From: Luteibacter mycovicinus
GTDB lineage: Bacteria; Pseudomonadota; Gammaproteobacteria; Xanthomonadales; Rhodanobacteraceae
Assembly (NCBI RefSeq): GCF_000745235.1
Contig: NZ_JQNL01000001.1
Location: forward strand, 124,001 to 188,000
DNA length: 64,000 nucleotides
Reading direction: 5' to 3'
Positions 56,516 to 64,000 of this stretch are shown one piece after another; positions within the stretch are counted from its first letter, which is position 1; each line of letters opens with the position of its first letter. The notes below the pieces were generated by a model. That model did no database searches and was not told where the DNA came from. It saw only the letters and a list, made by a program, of their open reading frames with translations. The position numbers were made by a program, and so were the translations under genes.

Positions 56516-58959
56516 GCATCGCCACCGATCCGCGCATCGGCACCCAGCAACCTCAGCACGCGAGCCGTCAGCGCACGCGGCGTGTTCTCCCCGCGCGCTT
56601 CATCAGCCGCCAGCACCGGTCCGACACAGGCCGGACAGCCCGCCTTGCACTCGCAGCCTTCGACGGTCGCCAGCGCATGCCGAAGCAGCTCCGACGAGCG
56701 GTGAAACAACGGCTCGCTGAGGCCGACGCCGCCGGGAAAGTTGTCGTACAGATAGACGGTGGGCAGGAACCGCTCGAGCGCGTCCGGCAGCGCGATGCCT
56801 CCATCAGGCGCATGGATCTGCCCGCGACCGGAGGAGTCCACCTGCGCTGACCATCCCCCGTCACCCGAACCGACCGCTTTCTGCAGGTCGCGCGCCTCGG
56901 CCATGACCGCGACGATGGCCGAGGTGTGCAACGCATACGCCGCACCCAGAAACCCGTCCAGGGCGTGCTGACGCGAACGGAACGCTTCGTCCAGTACCGT
57001 CTGCGGCAGCTGCCACCACACCGCGGTGGAATGCAGTTCCTGATCGGGCAGGTTCACCGGCCCGTAGCCGATGTTCTCGTGCGTGTAGTAACGAATCTTC
57101 TTGTAACCCGATACCCGACGCACGACGTGCACCTCACCGTGGCGCGAGCTGCCCTGCCCTGCCTTGCTGCCGTCGAAACACTCCAGCTCCTTGAGCTTGG
57201 TGTAGTCGATGGCGTCGGTGTAGTAGTCGACACGCGTTCGCGTGCAATACGCCTTGCGGCCTTCCCAGTCGAGCCTCTCGACCTGGTAGGGCACCGACTG
57301 GATCATGTGGATCGCACCCTCGTAGAGCGTCAGAGCGGCGGCGGAATAGTCGACCTCGGCGATGATCGTCTGGCGCCCCTCCGTCCGGTCGACGACGACG
57401 AAATTGCCGTCCGCGACCGAACGCAGGCTCACCGCGTTCGCCGGGTAGGAGTCGGCGATCCATTCCCAGCGGTCACCCTCGCGATGCAGCACCTCCGACT
57501 CGGCGAGCACCGTGAGATAGGGTTCCGCGTCATCGGGACCGAAGGTATCCCCGGCGAGAAAAGGCAGCTCGAACGCGGCGCAACGGATGTGGTCGAGCAG
57601 GATGAGCGGCTGGTCCGGCTGGATGCGTGCGTGCTCGGGCGTCGCTTCGGTCAGGAAGGCCGGGTGTCGCATGAGGTACTGGTCCAGCGGAGCACTGGTC
57701 GCGACGAGCACGCCCAGAGACGGCTGCTGGCGGCGCCCGGCACGACCGAAGCGCTGCCATGTCGCCGCGATGGAACCCGGATACCCGTTGAGGACGACGG
57801 CGTCGAGGCTGCCGATGTCGACACCCAGTTCGAGCGCGGACGTCGACACGATCCCGTCCACGTCGCCGGCTCGCATCGCACGCTCGACTTCACGCCGCTC
57901 CGTCGGCAGATAGCCGCCCCGGTAGGCGCGAATGCGTGCGGGCTTGCGGGTGTCGTGATCGAAGACGTCCTTCAGGTACTTGGTCAGCACTTCGACCATC
58001 AGCCGTGACTGGGCGAACACCAGGGTTTTCATCTTCGCCTTGATGGCGACGCGGGCGATCAGGTTGGTCTGCGAGCGCGCCGACGCCCGCAGGCCCAGAT
58101 CCGGATTGATCACCGGCGGATTCCAGAGCAGCACGTGCTTGTCACCGCTGGGCGCACCGCTGGACGAGATGGTGACCACCTCGTCCTCGATCAGCGCCTG
58201 CGCATGCTCGGTGGCATTGCCGATGGTGGCCGAGCAGAGCACGAACTGCGGCGTGACACCGTAGAAGGCGCAGATCCGCTTGAGCCGGCGCAGCACGTTG
58301 GCCAGATGGGAACCAAAGACGCCCCGGTACGTGTGGATCTCATCGATTACCACATAACGCAGGTTTTCGAAGAACTGTGCCCACTTGGTGTGATGCGGAA
58401 GAATCGCCTGGTGCAGCATGTCCGGATTGCTGACCACCACGTCGCCGTGCAGGCGGATGGCCTGCCTTGCGTCGCCCGGCGTGTCGCCATCGAAGGTGAA
58501 GGCCTTGACGCCCAGGTCGCCCGCCCGGTTGATATCCAGCAGCTCGGCGACCTGGTCCTGCGCGAGCGCCTTGGTCGGAAAGAGGTACAGCGCCTTGCCG
58601 CCGGTTTCCAGAACCGAGGAAATCACCGGCAAGGTGTAGCAAAGCGTCTTGCCGGAGGCGGTCGGCGTGGCCACGAGGACGTTACGCCCCGCACGCGCGG
58701 CATCCCAGGCCTCCTGCTGGTGGCTGTAGAGGCGTTCGATGCCTCGGGCGGTAAGCGCCCGCGAGAGTCCTTCGGGCAGGTCCGCAGGCAACGGGACGAA
58801 ACTGCCCTCCCGTCCGAATACGGTGAACGCCGTGGCGACCCGGTCGCCGTATTTATCGGTCAAACGACTGGCGAGCGTACGCCCGTCATGGCTCGTGGCC
58901 AGAACCGAGTCGGCCTCGTCGGTACGTCGGGCTTGAAGATAGGCGGCCATGAAGGGCAT
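56512..58959 (-). CDS. DEAD/DEAH-box helicase with DUF1998 domain (YprA/MrfA-like)
   Basis: Superfamily 2 helicase of 815 residues. Motifs: ATPTASGKTLCYTLPVI (I), VVIDEIHTYRG (II, DEIH), the RecA2 domain VFAQSRLMVEVLTKYLKD and QRFGRAGRR (VI). The C-terminal third carries the zinc-binding DUF1998 domain (CECKAGCPACVGPV). MrfA helicases repair mitomycin-C damage with the MrfB nuclease, the next gene downstream. ATG 58950 is an alternative start. Interstrand-crosslink repair is inferred from the family. Confidence 0.88.
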   Translation of the reverse strand: MPFMAAYLQARRTDEADSVLATSHDGRTLASRLTDKYGDRVATAFTVFGREGSFVPLPADLPEGLSRALTARGIERLYSHQQEAWDAARAGRNVLVATPTASGKTLCYTLPVISSVLETGGKALYLFPTKALAQDQVAELLDINRAGDLGVKAFTFDGDTPGDARQAIRLHGDVVVSNPDMLHQAILPHHTKWAQFFENLRYVVIDEIHTYRGVFGSHLANVLRRLKRICAFYGVTPQFVLCSATIGNATEHAQALIEDEVVTISSSGAPSGDKHVLLWNPPVINPDLGLRASARSQTNLIARVAIKAKMKTLVFAQSRLMVEVLTKYLKDVFDHDTRKPARIRAYRGGYLPTERREVERAMRAGDVDGIVSTSALELGVDIGSLDAVVLNGYPGSIAATWQRFGRAGRRQQPSLGVLVATSAPLDQYLMRHPAFLTEATPEHARIQPDQPLILLDHIRCAAFELPFLAGDTFGPDDAEPYLTVLAESEVLHREGDRWEWIADSYPANAVSLRSVADGNFVVVDRTEGRQTIIAEVDYSAAALTLYEGAIHMIQSVPYQVERLDWEGRKAYCTRTRVDYYTDAIDYTKLKELECFDGSKAGQGSSRHGEVHVVRRVSGYKKIRYYTHENIGYGPVNLPDQELHSTAVWWQLPQTVLDEAFRSRQHALDGFLGAAYALHTSAIVAVMAEARDLQKAVGSGDGGWSAQVDSSGRGQIHAPDGGIALPDALERFLPTVYLYDNFPGGVGLSEPLFHRSSELLRHALATVEGCECKAGCPACVGPVLAADEARGENTPRALTARVLRLLGADARIGGDA

Positions 58960-59027
58960 CCGGACAGGAAGATGCCCCTTATCCCCCAGCCCGATCTCAT
59001 ATCCTGCGACAGAGCGACCAGGTGCCG

Positions 59028-59294
59028 TCAGACAGGGCCAGCGGCTTCCATGTCGGCGGCCTGCCAGCGCCCTGATTCATCCTCGATCTTGATGTCCACC
59101 TGCTGGCCCGACTGGGCACGCAGCGCCGCCGTCAGGCTCATCGCGTGCCGTAACGCGTCTTCGCGGGTCGGGTACTGGCCGACCAGCTCGGCGTTTCGAC
59201 GCAGGATCCAGGGACCGCGCGTCGAGGCGTTGAAAGGGACGTAGAGGGTCGTGTGCTGCAAGGTCGGCTCCGCCTGAAGGGGCCGGAGGCCCAT
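59028..59294 (-). CDS. Small protein, DUF2188-like
   Basis: 88 residues. The centre GPWILRRNAELVGQYPTRED with ALRHAMSLTAALRAQSGQQV and IKIEDESGRW resembles DUF2188-type small proteins, which have no assigned role. Its N-terminal 20 residues are poorly supported; the true start may be later. Single gene, 64 bases from the next small gene on the same strand. Confidence 0.55.
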   Translation of the reverse strand: MGLRPLQAEPTLQHTTLYVPFNASTRGPWILRRNAELVGQYPTREDALRHAMSLTAALRAQSGQQVDIKIEDESGRWQAADMEAAGPV

Positions 59295-59358
59295 GGGGGC
59301 GAAGCTAGGCGGACGGTCGTCGCGGCCGCGTTATGGCGGAGTCGCCGGATCAGTCACG

Positions 59359-59598
59359 TCAACGCGTCAATGCGCCGCGTGACGCGACGAGCCAGTCGGC
59401 GTGCCTGACGCCTCGCTCCATCGCCGCATCGACGGCGACGCGCTCGTCCTCGAACTCATCGAGCAGAGTGATCATCACGAAATCGCGGGGGCCGGCGCTC
59501 ATGGCCGGCTCAACGATATAGGCGGCTTTCCAGAAGCCGGCGACGGTTCGCAGCGTGCGGACCTCCACGGAGTACTGACCCACGGTACGTCGATGCAC
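59359..59598 (-). CDS. Small hypothetical protein
   Basis: 79 residues, no hydrophobic segment. The sequence (SVEVRTLRTVAGFWKAAYIV ... FEDERVAVDAAMERGVRHAD) is compact and acidic in the second half and may be another small protein of the adjacent type. Start is ATG 59598. Family unknown. Confidence 0.55.
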   Translation of the reverse strand: MHRRTVGQYSVEVRTLRTVAGFWKAAYIVEPAMSAGPRDFVMITLLDEFEDERVAVDAAMERGVRHADWLVASRGALTR

Positions 59599-59665
59599 GG
59601 AACCCCCTTGCCGGTGTCGCGGCGACAGCTCGATTCTTGCGCCTCCGCGACGCCGATGGCAAGTC

Positions 59666-60079
59666 TTACGCCCTGGGCGGCGCCTGCGTGCCTAGCCCCT
59701 GACCACTGGCCGGGATGGAGAAGTTCTTCGTTTCGCCCTGCCCCACGCTGGCGTCGACGTCGACGCGATCGGCCGAGCACGACCCGTGCGGAAGAAGGCT
59801 CAGCTTCCGCGTACCGGAGGGCACGCGCAGCACCAGCTGTTCGCCGATCTCCATGTCCGCCACGGCCTTGTCGTCGAGATAGATGGCGCTCGAGCATCCG
59901 GCGCCCCACAAGCCCTGGTCGCGCACGATGTTCAAGGTGGCATCCCCGTCCGTCGGGGACTGGTTGGCGAAGACGGTGCTGGACGGAACGTCGTGGATGC
60001 CGACGTGACGTTCGTTCTGGGTCGCGCACCCGGCGAGGAGAGCCACGCCGGCGAGCCCGGCAAGACGGAGATGGCGCAT
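59666..60079 (-). CDS. Hypothetical lipoprotein
   Basis: 137 residues with a clear lipobox (VALLAGC, Cys18 from ATG 60079; GAGG ribosome site). After that is a beta-rich domain with two Cys in the GCSSAIYL and GSCSADRV segments that may form a disulfide. Probably outer-membrane anchored. No assigned function. The longer frame before ATG 60079 has no conserved residues. Confidence 0.75.
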   Translation of the reverse strand: MRHLRLAGLAGVALLAGCATQNERHVGIHDVPSSTVFANQSPTDGDATLNIVRDQGLWGAGCSSAIYLDDKAVADMEIGEQLVLRVPSGTRKLSLLPHGSCSADRVDVDASVGQGETKNFSIPASGQGLGTQAPPRA

Positions 60080-60233
60080 GGGAAAACCTCGTTGATGAAT
60101 GTGAAGAGCATTGGTTTCGCAACGTCGACGCTCGGTGAACGGGTGCCCCCGTCCCTGACGGATCGTGCACATCCGACGCCGAACAATCGCGCGCCCCTAC
60201 CGATTACTATCATCGTCCTGGAGAAATACCTCA

Positions 60234-60638
60234 ATGGCCAGCCGCGACTGGATCGACATCGACTCGTTTGAGGCCGTGGACGATACCGAGCAATTCGACC
60301 GCCCCGACATCCCGCGCGTGGAAGCCATACTCTCCGGCGCTCCCGAGCGGGAGTGGCAGCAGTTCTTCCTCGTGCGCGCCCGCGAACTGGAGCAGACCCA
60401 TCCCGGGTTGCGCATGGAGATCCTGGCCGATCGCCTGGGCTTCCACACGCGGGCCGCGTCCGCGGAGGAGACCTGCCGGCTGGTCCATGCCACCGTCCAG
60501 GGCACGAACCACGATTTCGCGGCGCAGAAGGCGGCAGAGGAGAAGCGGATCGCCGACCGCAACGACGAGGTCCGCGACCTGATCGCACGGATGAAGGCGA
60601 TCAATGCCAGCTGGCCGCCCGAATCTTCGCAAAGCTGA
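60234..60638 (+). CDS. Hypothetical protein
   Basis: 134 residues from ATG 60234, with GGAG 9 bases upstream. All-helical in appearance: FFLVRARELEQTHPGLRMEI and a charged coiled-coil-like C-terminus (AAEEKRIADRNDEVRDLIAR). No signal peptide or known motif. It precedes a receiver-like protein on the same strand by 38 bases, so the two may be an operon. I cannot name it. Confidence 0.65.
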   Translation: MASRDWIDIDSFEAVDDTEQFDRPDIPRVEAILSGAPEREWQQFFLVRARELEQTHPGLRMEILADRLGFHTRAASAEETCRLVHATVQGTNHDFAAQKAAEEKRIADRNDEVRDLIARMKAINASWPPESSQS

Positions 60639-60676
60639 ACCACCCGTGCGGGGCGCGCCCGGGATAGAATCGCGCC

Positions 60677-61060
60677 ATGAATGACTTCGCCAGCCAGCCA
60701 GCTCTCGTCTTCGACCGTGCCGCCATGGTCGCCGAGACCGTGGCCATGGTACTCAGCGATGCGGGCTACGACGCACGCGGCGTGGTCACGTACCGGGCGG
60801 CGAAGCAGGCCTTCAATGAAATGGACGACCTCGCGCTGCTGGTCATCCATGCCGATACGCCCGGAGAAAGGCGCGGCAGTGTCCTGCTGCAGGCGACGCT
60901 GCGCGAACGCCCTTCCACGGCCATCGTCGTCATCTCCAGCCGGCTTCCGCAAGACCTCGCGCCGTTTCCGCGCACTGCGGTCTTCCTGGAAAAACCGTTC
61001 GACCGCGCCCAGTTGCTCGACGCCGTGGATCGCGCGCGCAGCGCCCGTCCGGTCGCCTGA
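60677..61060 (+). CDS. Degenerate receiver-domain protein
   Basis: 127 residues with a response-regulator-like fold: predicted phospho-acceptor position is His58 in LLVIHADTPGERRG (canonical Asp four residues before Pro), while Lys106 in VFLEKPFD and the Ser/Thr switch (VVISS) are kept. So it looks like a pseudo-receiver that cannot be phosphorylated in the usual way (Asp60 nearby might substitute). No output domain. It could be a protein-binding adaptor. Starts at ATG 60677. Confidence 0.7.
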   Translation: MNDFASQPALVFDRAAMVAETVAMVLSDAGYDARGVVTYRAAKQAFNEMDDLALLVIHADTPGERRGSVLLQATLRERPSTAIVVISSRLPQDLAPFPRTAVFLEKPFDRAQLLDAVDRARSARPVA

Positions 61061-61063
61061 GCC

Positions 61064-61279
61064 TCACTCCTCCATCCCGATGAGCTTCTCGATGTCGTCG
61101 ATGGCGAACTGACGTGCGGCGCGTTGCCGCTCACGGCGGCCCATGGCCTGGCAGGCGGCGCCCAGTGGCCGCGCCCGGCGAAGCCGTCCATCGCGACTGA
61201 TCCGGTAACCTTCGGTGTCGTACTCCACGAGGTAAGTGGCCTGCTGGCCCAGCGTGCGCCGATAACGGACAGATTCCAT
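61064..61279 (-). CDS. Small hypothetical protein
   Basis: 71 residues, basic N-terminus and an arginine-rich middle (GRLRRARPLGAACQAMGRRE), ending in an acidic helix (IDDIEKLIGMEE). Convergent with the receiver-like gene, three bases apart. No family recognised; may be a real gene because codon use is ordinary, but length makes it uncertain. Confidence 0.5.
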   Translation of the reverse strand: MESVRYRRTLGQQATYLVEYDTEGYRISRDGRLRRARPLGAACQAMGRRERQRAARQFAIDDIEKLIGMEE

Positions 61280-61366
61280 GTTTCCTCCGAGCGATGATCG
61301 TCACCCCCGGTCGTCGATCGGAGCAGCATAAACATCAAGATCACGCGAAATCGCTACGCTCGAATC

Positions 61367-62053
61367 ATGTGCGGACGCTATGCCACCTTCGGCCCTGCCA
61401 GCCTGTCACGACAGGGTCGCGACGTACTCGAGCGGCTCGAGCTCGATCTGACCAGCGAAATCAACCAGCGCGACGACCGGTTCAATATCGCTCCCACCCA
61501 GCGAGCACTGATCGTCACCGTCGGCGATCGCCGCGCCGACATCGGACTCGCTCGCTGGGGGCTCATACCTTCCTGGGCCAGGGACGCCTCCATCGGTGCG
61601 AAGACGATCAACGCCAGGCGTGAAGGTCTTGCCGAAAAACCTGCGTTCCGTGCGGCGGTCAGACGGCGTCGCTGCCTCGTACCCGCGTCCGGTTACTACG
61701 AATGGACCGGCGAAAAAGGCAGCAAGCAGCCGTATTTCATCCAGGCCGCTGACGGAGGCTTGCTTCTGTTCGCGGGGCTATGGGAAGTCTGGCGAGGACC
61801 GGATGACGAGCCGGTACGCAGCTTCACCATCGTGACCGGCGAGCCTGGCAAGGTCACAGGCGACGTGCACGATCGTCAGCCCGTCATGCTGGCGCCGGAG
61901 GCGTGGGAGGACTGGCTCTTCGCGCCCGTCGAACCGGCACTTGAAGCCCTTGCCTCGGCGGCCGGGCCGGACCTCGTCTTTCATCCGGTCGGCAAGCGCG
62001 TCGGCTCACCTAAAAACGATGGGCCCGAACTGGTCGAGCCCATCGTCATCTAG
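61367..62053 (+). CDS. SRAP/HMCES-family protein (YedK-like)
   Basis: SOS-response-associated peptidase-like protein that crosslinks to abasic sites in single-stranded DNA through its N-terminal Cys. 228 residues. The initiator Met is followed by Cys2 (MCGRYA), the AINARREG-type segment is TINARREGLAEKPAFRAAVR, the catalytic Glu region is PASGYYEWTG, and the late His is in VHDRQPVML. Divergent from a small hypothetical gene. Single-gene unit. Confidence 0.94.
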   Translation: MCGRYATFGPASLSRQGRDVLERLELDLTSEINQRDDRFNIAPTQRALIVTVGDRRADIGLARWGLIPSWARDASIGAKTINARREGLAEKPAFRAAVRRRRCLVPASGYYEWTGEKGSKQPYFIQAADGGLLLFAGLWEVWRGPDDEPVRSFTIVTGEPGKVTGDVHDRQPVMLAPEAWEDWLFAPVEPALEALASAAGPDLVFHPVGKRVGSPKNDGPELVEPIVI

Positions 62054-62068
62054 TACCGGGCACCGCGC

Positions 62069-62407
62069 TTAGAGGCAGGAAATGGCCTCTTCGCGATAGC
62101 GGCCGTCATACTCGCCGCCCTTCACCTTCTGAATTTCGTACATCACCACCTGGGCACCCGCGCCGCTGGCGGTCACGTCGAGGCGCTCATGCTTGCCGTT
62201 GTCGTTCGCGGTGACGCGGCCTTCGTCGTCCTTGGCGTTGCCCTTCGCGTCCTTGGTGAGTGCCTGCCACTTCGGTTCGACGCACTGCACATAGGCCGTG
62301 ACATTCTTGCCCGTCTTGCTGCTGAGCTTGGGCAGGGTATCGGTCATGCCGCTGGTGGCGCAGCCGGCCAGGACAACACAGGCAGCGATCGCAAGAACGT
62401 GTTTCAT
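62069..62407 (-). CDS. Hypothetical lipoprotein
   Basis: 112 residues with signal and lipobox (CVVLAGC, Cys16 from ATG 62407), then a small polar domain with two further Cys (VQCVEPKW and the terminal EEAISCL) likely to pair as a disulfide in the periplasm. No known family. It precedes no partner on the same strand apart from the L,D-transpeptidase-like gene upstream at 62461-63183, 53 bases away. Confidence 0.75.
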   Translation of the reverse strand: MKHVLAIAACVVLAGCATSGMTDTLPKLSSKTGKNVTAYVQCVEPKWQALTKDAKGNAKDDEGRVTANDNGKHERLDVTASGAGAQVVMYEIQKVKGGEYDGRYREEAISCL

Positions 62408-62460
62408 GCTCGATTCCACGGTTAGGGTCCGGGAATTCTAGCGCGACCAGGGAGGGAGGA

Positions 62461-63183
62461 TCAGATCCCGGCGCGCGCGACGGTGTTGGCTTCCACTTTG
62501 GCAAGCTGACCGTTGCTGCACTTCAGGTAGTGGGAAGAGGCCAGCCAGCGTTGGTCGGGGTAGTACGAAAAGACCATCTGGCCACCCTTCAGCGCGTCGA
62601 TCAGCTTGTGTGCGATGGCCGTGCGAACGGCGGGACAACCCCAGCTGCGACCGATACGACCGGCGACTTTCGCCATCGCCTCATTCACATAGGCGGCGCC
62701 ATGAATGACGATGGCCCGCGCGAGTGCCTGGTCGTTGACGCCGGGCTCCAGGCCCGACATGCGCAGGGAGTACCCGTTCTTCCCCATGTATGTATCCGAC
62801 GTACGGAAGAGGCCGATGCTGGATGCGAGGCTCTCGGGCGCGTTGGAGAATCTGGTGGCGTTGGCGTCGCCGCTGTTCTTGCCGTGCGCGACCAGTTCCT
62901 GAAACAGCAGCTTCCGATTCACCGTGTCGAACACCCAGAGGCGTGGCTGCGACGACGGCTTCGAGTAGTCGATCACCGCCAGGCGGTCCGACGGCGCCCC
63001 GCCCTGTGTCTGCGCACACTCGGCTGCCTTCACCGCGAGATCGATCACCTTCGGATCGGCGGAGGGAGCGAGATGAGCCAGAGCTTCGCCGAGGGAGTCG
63101 GCGGCGTGGGCCTGCGCGGGGAGGAAGAACAGTGCGCCAACGAGTGGCGCCGACGCCAGGAGCGTCCGAAACGATCGAATCAT
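62461..63183 (-). CDS. Murein L,D-transpeptidase catalytic-domain protein (YkuD-like)
   Basis: 240 residues with a signal peptide (LVGALFFLPAQAHA, cleavage near 28). The YkuD motif is visible: catalytic region HGAAYVNEAMA with His, and the SWGCPAVR Cys motif. Such enzymes form or trim 3-3 links in peptidoglycan or attach proteins to it. ATG 63183 starts the signal. The gene is divergent from the second L,D-transpeptidase at the right edge. Precise reaction not deducible. Confidence 0.87.
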   Translation of the reverse strand: MIRSFRTLLASAPLVGALFFLPAQAHAADSLGEALAHLAPSADPKVIDLAVKAAECAQTQGGAPSDRLAVIDYSKPSSQPRLWVFDTVNRKLLFQELVAHGKNSGDANATRFSNAPESLASSIGLFRTSDTYMGKNGYSLRMSGLEPGVNDQALARAIVIHGAAYVNEAMAKVAGRIGRSWGCPAVRTAIAHKLIDALKGGQMVFSYYPDQRWLASSHYLKCSNGQLAKVEANTVARAGI

Positions 63184-63319
63184 GCGACCAGCCGGGTGAA
63201 GTGCGACAGGCCATCCTAACGCGCTGATCATTTATTGACCACAAAGCCGTCACATCTCTGCCATTCATATATGTGAAATGCTTAAGTAAAGCCCGCCGTT
63301 CCACCGGAAGCGATAGATA

Positions 63320-64000
63320 ATGACTATGGAAGCCAGATTTCGCAGCGCCGCGCTCATCGCGTGGTCCATCTTTCCGCTCGTCGCCGCAGCGGGCCCGCAG
63401 GTGCATCCGACGACAGCGGCATCGGCCGCGTCACCGCCTCCCATCGTCGCGCCCGACCCCGCGACGGCGGCGTCCACCCCTGCCCCGCCAGCCATCGACG
63501 ATCCCGTCGCCCAGGCCCTTTACGCGCGCATCCAGCAGATGGCGCCGATCCAGGGCAGCCCGATTTCACGGCAGGACGCCGCGCTTGGTAAGGCGCTCGC
63601 CGACTTCTACATGCAGCGCCACTACACCGCGGCATGGACGGACGACAGCAATGTCCAGCAACTGCTCGGGGGCCTCGCCTCGGTCGACGCCGACGGGCTT
63701 CTTCCCGAGGATTACCACCTCAGCGAGCTGAAGGCGCTTGCCGAATCCCCCGACCGCGCCAGCGCCACGCCCGAACAGAAGGCCGATTTCGACATGGCCG
63801 CGAGCAGCGCTTACATCACGGCACTCGTGCAGCTGGCCCGCGGCAAGGTCGACCCCGTCCGGCTCGATCCGACCTGGAACTTCGATGCCGCCGCCATCGA
63901 TCCCCAACAGGGTATGTCCATGCTGCAGACATCGGTCGATGAGCGCAGCGTCGACCAGGCGTTCGCCATGGCGAGGCCGCAAAACCCGCTCTACGCCAAA
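63320..64000 (+). CDS. L,D-transpeptidase (YcbB/LdtD-like), N-terminal part (cut by right edge)
   Basis: The first 227 residues of a large L,D-transpeptidase. ATG 63320 is followed by a signal peptide (AALIAWSIFPLVAAAG), a Pro/Ala-rich linker, then the scaffold domain typical of LdtD/YcbB (LADFYMQRHYTAAWTDDSNV, DADGLLPEDYHLSELKAL). The YkuD catalytic part must lie beyond the edge. The role is peptidoglycan 3-3 crosslinking. Divergent from the smaller YkuD gene, 136 bases apart. Confidence 0.88.
   Translation, partial: MTMEARFRSAALIAWSIFPLVAAAGPQVHPTTAASAASPPPIVAPDPATAASTPAPPAIDDPVAQALYARIQQMAPIQGSPISRQDAALGKALADFYMQRHYTAAWTDDSNVQQLLGGLASVDADGLLPEDYHLSELKALAESPDRASATPEQKADFDMAASSAYITALVQLARGKVDPVRLDPTWNFDAAAIDPQQGMSMLQTSVDERSVDQAFAMARPQNPLYAK

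Overview
The window is a 64 kb stretch of GC-rich chromosome (about two thirds G+C by eye) packed with genes on both strands. Gene content and order point to a gammaproteobacterium of the Xanthomonadales, most likely Rhodanobacteraceae (Luteibacter/Dyella-like). The evidence is the ndk-rlmN-pilF-rodZ-yfgM-bamB-der order, a HiPIP gene, a PsrA-type regulator in front of fatty acid oxidation genes, and Xanthomonad-style REP repeats. The family assignment is inference from content, not from a marker gene. I found no rRNA, tRNA, CRISPR array, prophage or intact insertion sequence.

Layout. 1-2.5 kb: a two-component system (kinase cut by the left edge) divergent from a MipA/OmpV porin-like gene and an orphan antitoxin-like small gene. 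2.5-10.7 kb: a MocR regulator, glucose-6-phosphate dehydrogenase, an SDR, the house-cleaning NTPase YjjX, a chemoreceptor and phosphoglucomutase. 10.7-13.7 kb: an RcsB-like regulator divergent from a degenerate kinase/Hpt protein, then a sirtuin and tadA. 13.7-19.6 kb: tag, a TetR/DUF1348 pair with a visible operator, an Old Yellow Enzyme divergent from a LysR gene, an AraC gene and an SDR. 19.6-22.7 kb: a small accessory block (NTF2-like, VOC, SDR, divergent AraC regulator) flanked by gene-poor, lower-GC DNA with an inverted repeat. 22.7-26.8 kb: guaA, guaB, folD. 26.8-35.5 kb: a GNAT gene, then the housekeeping run ndk to moeB on the minus strand (nucleotide kinase, rRNA/tRNA methylation, type IV pilus, cell shape, outer-membrane assembly, ribosome GTPase). 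35.7-40.1 kb: a psrA-like regulator with a perfect palindromic box, then a FadN-type multifunctional enzyme and a thiolase. 40.1-44.0 kb: csaA, a FAD oxidase, 3-hydroxyanthranilate dioxygenase, a NUDIX hydrolase and an outer-membrane protein. 44.2-47.3 kb: two tandem paralogous APC amino-acid permeases. 47.3-47.6 kb: a gene-free interval that looks like a structured small RNA with its own promoter and terminator. 47.6-54.4 kb: HiPIP, then methionine salvage (mtnB, mtnD, mtnC on plus; a methionine/glutamine aminotransferase and an omega-amidase on minus), with a C13 caspase-like peptidase overlapping mtnC. 54.4-59.0 kb: a LysR/azoreductase pair, a metallothionein with a small partner, and an MrfB/MrfA-like exonuclease/helicase pair. 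59-64 kb: small hypothetical genes, lipoproteins, an SRAP peptidase and two L,D-transpeptidase genes, the last cut by the right edge.

The most interesting observations are these. (1) A near-identical palindrome (TTTGGACGTCCAAA / CGTTTGGACGGCCAAACG) lies just upstream of both mtnB and the aminotransferase gene, which suggests one unidentified regulator of methionine salvage. (2) There is a probable undescribed small RNA of about 230 nt. (3) A C13 (legumain/caspase-like) peptidase is translationally linked to methionine salvage. (4) An inactive-looking kinase/Hpt protein is paired with an RcsB-like regulator. (5) Several regulators have visible operators: a PsrA box, a TetR box and helically phased direct repeats at mipA.
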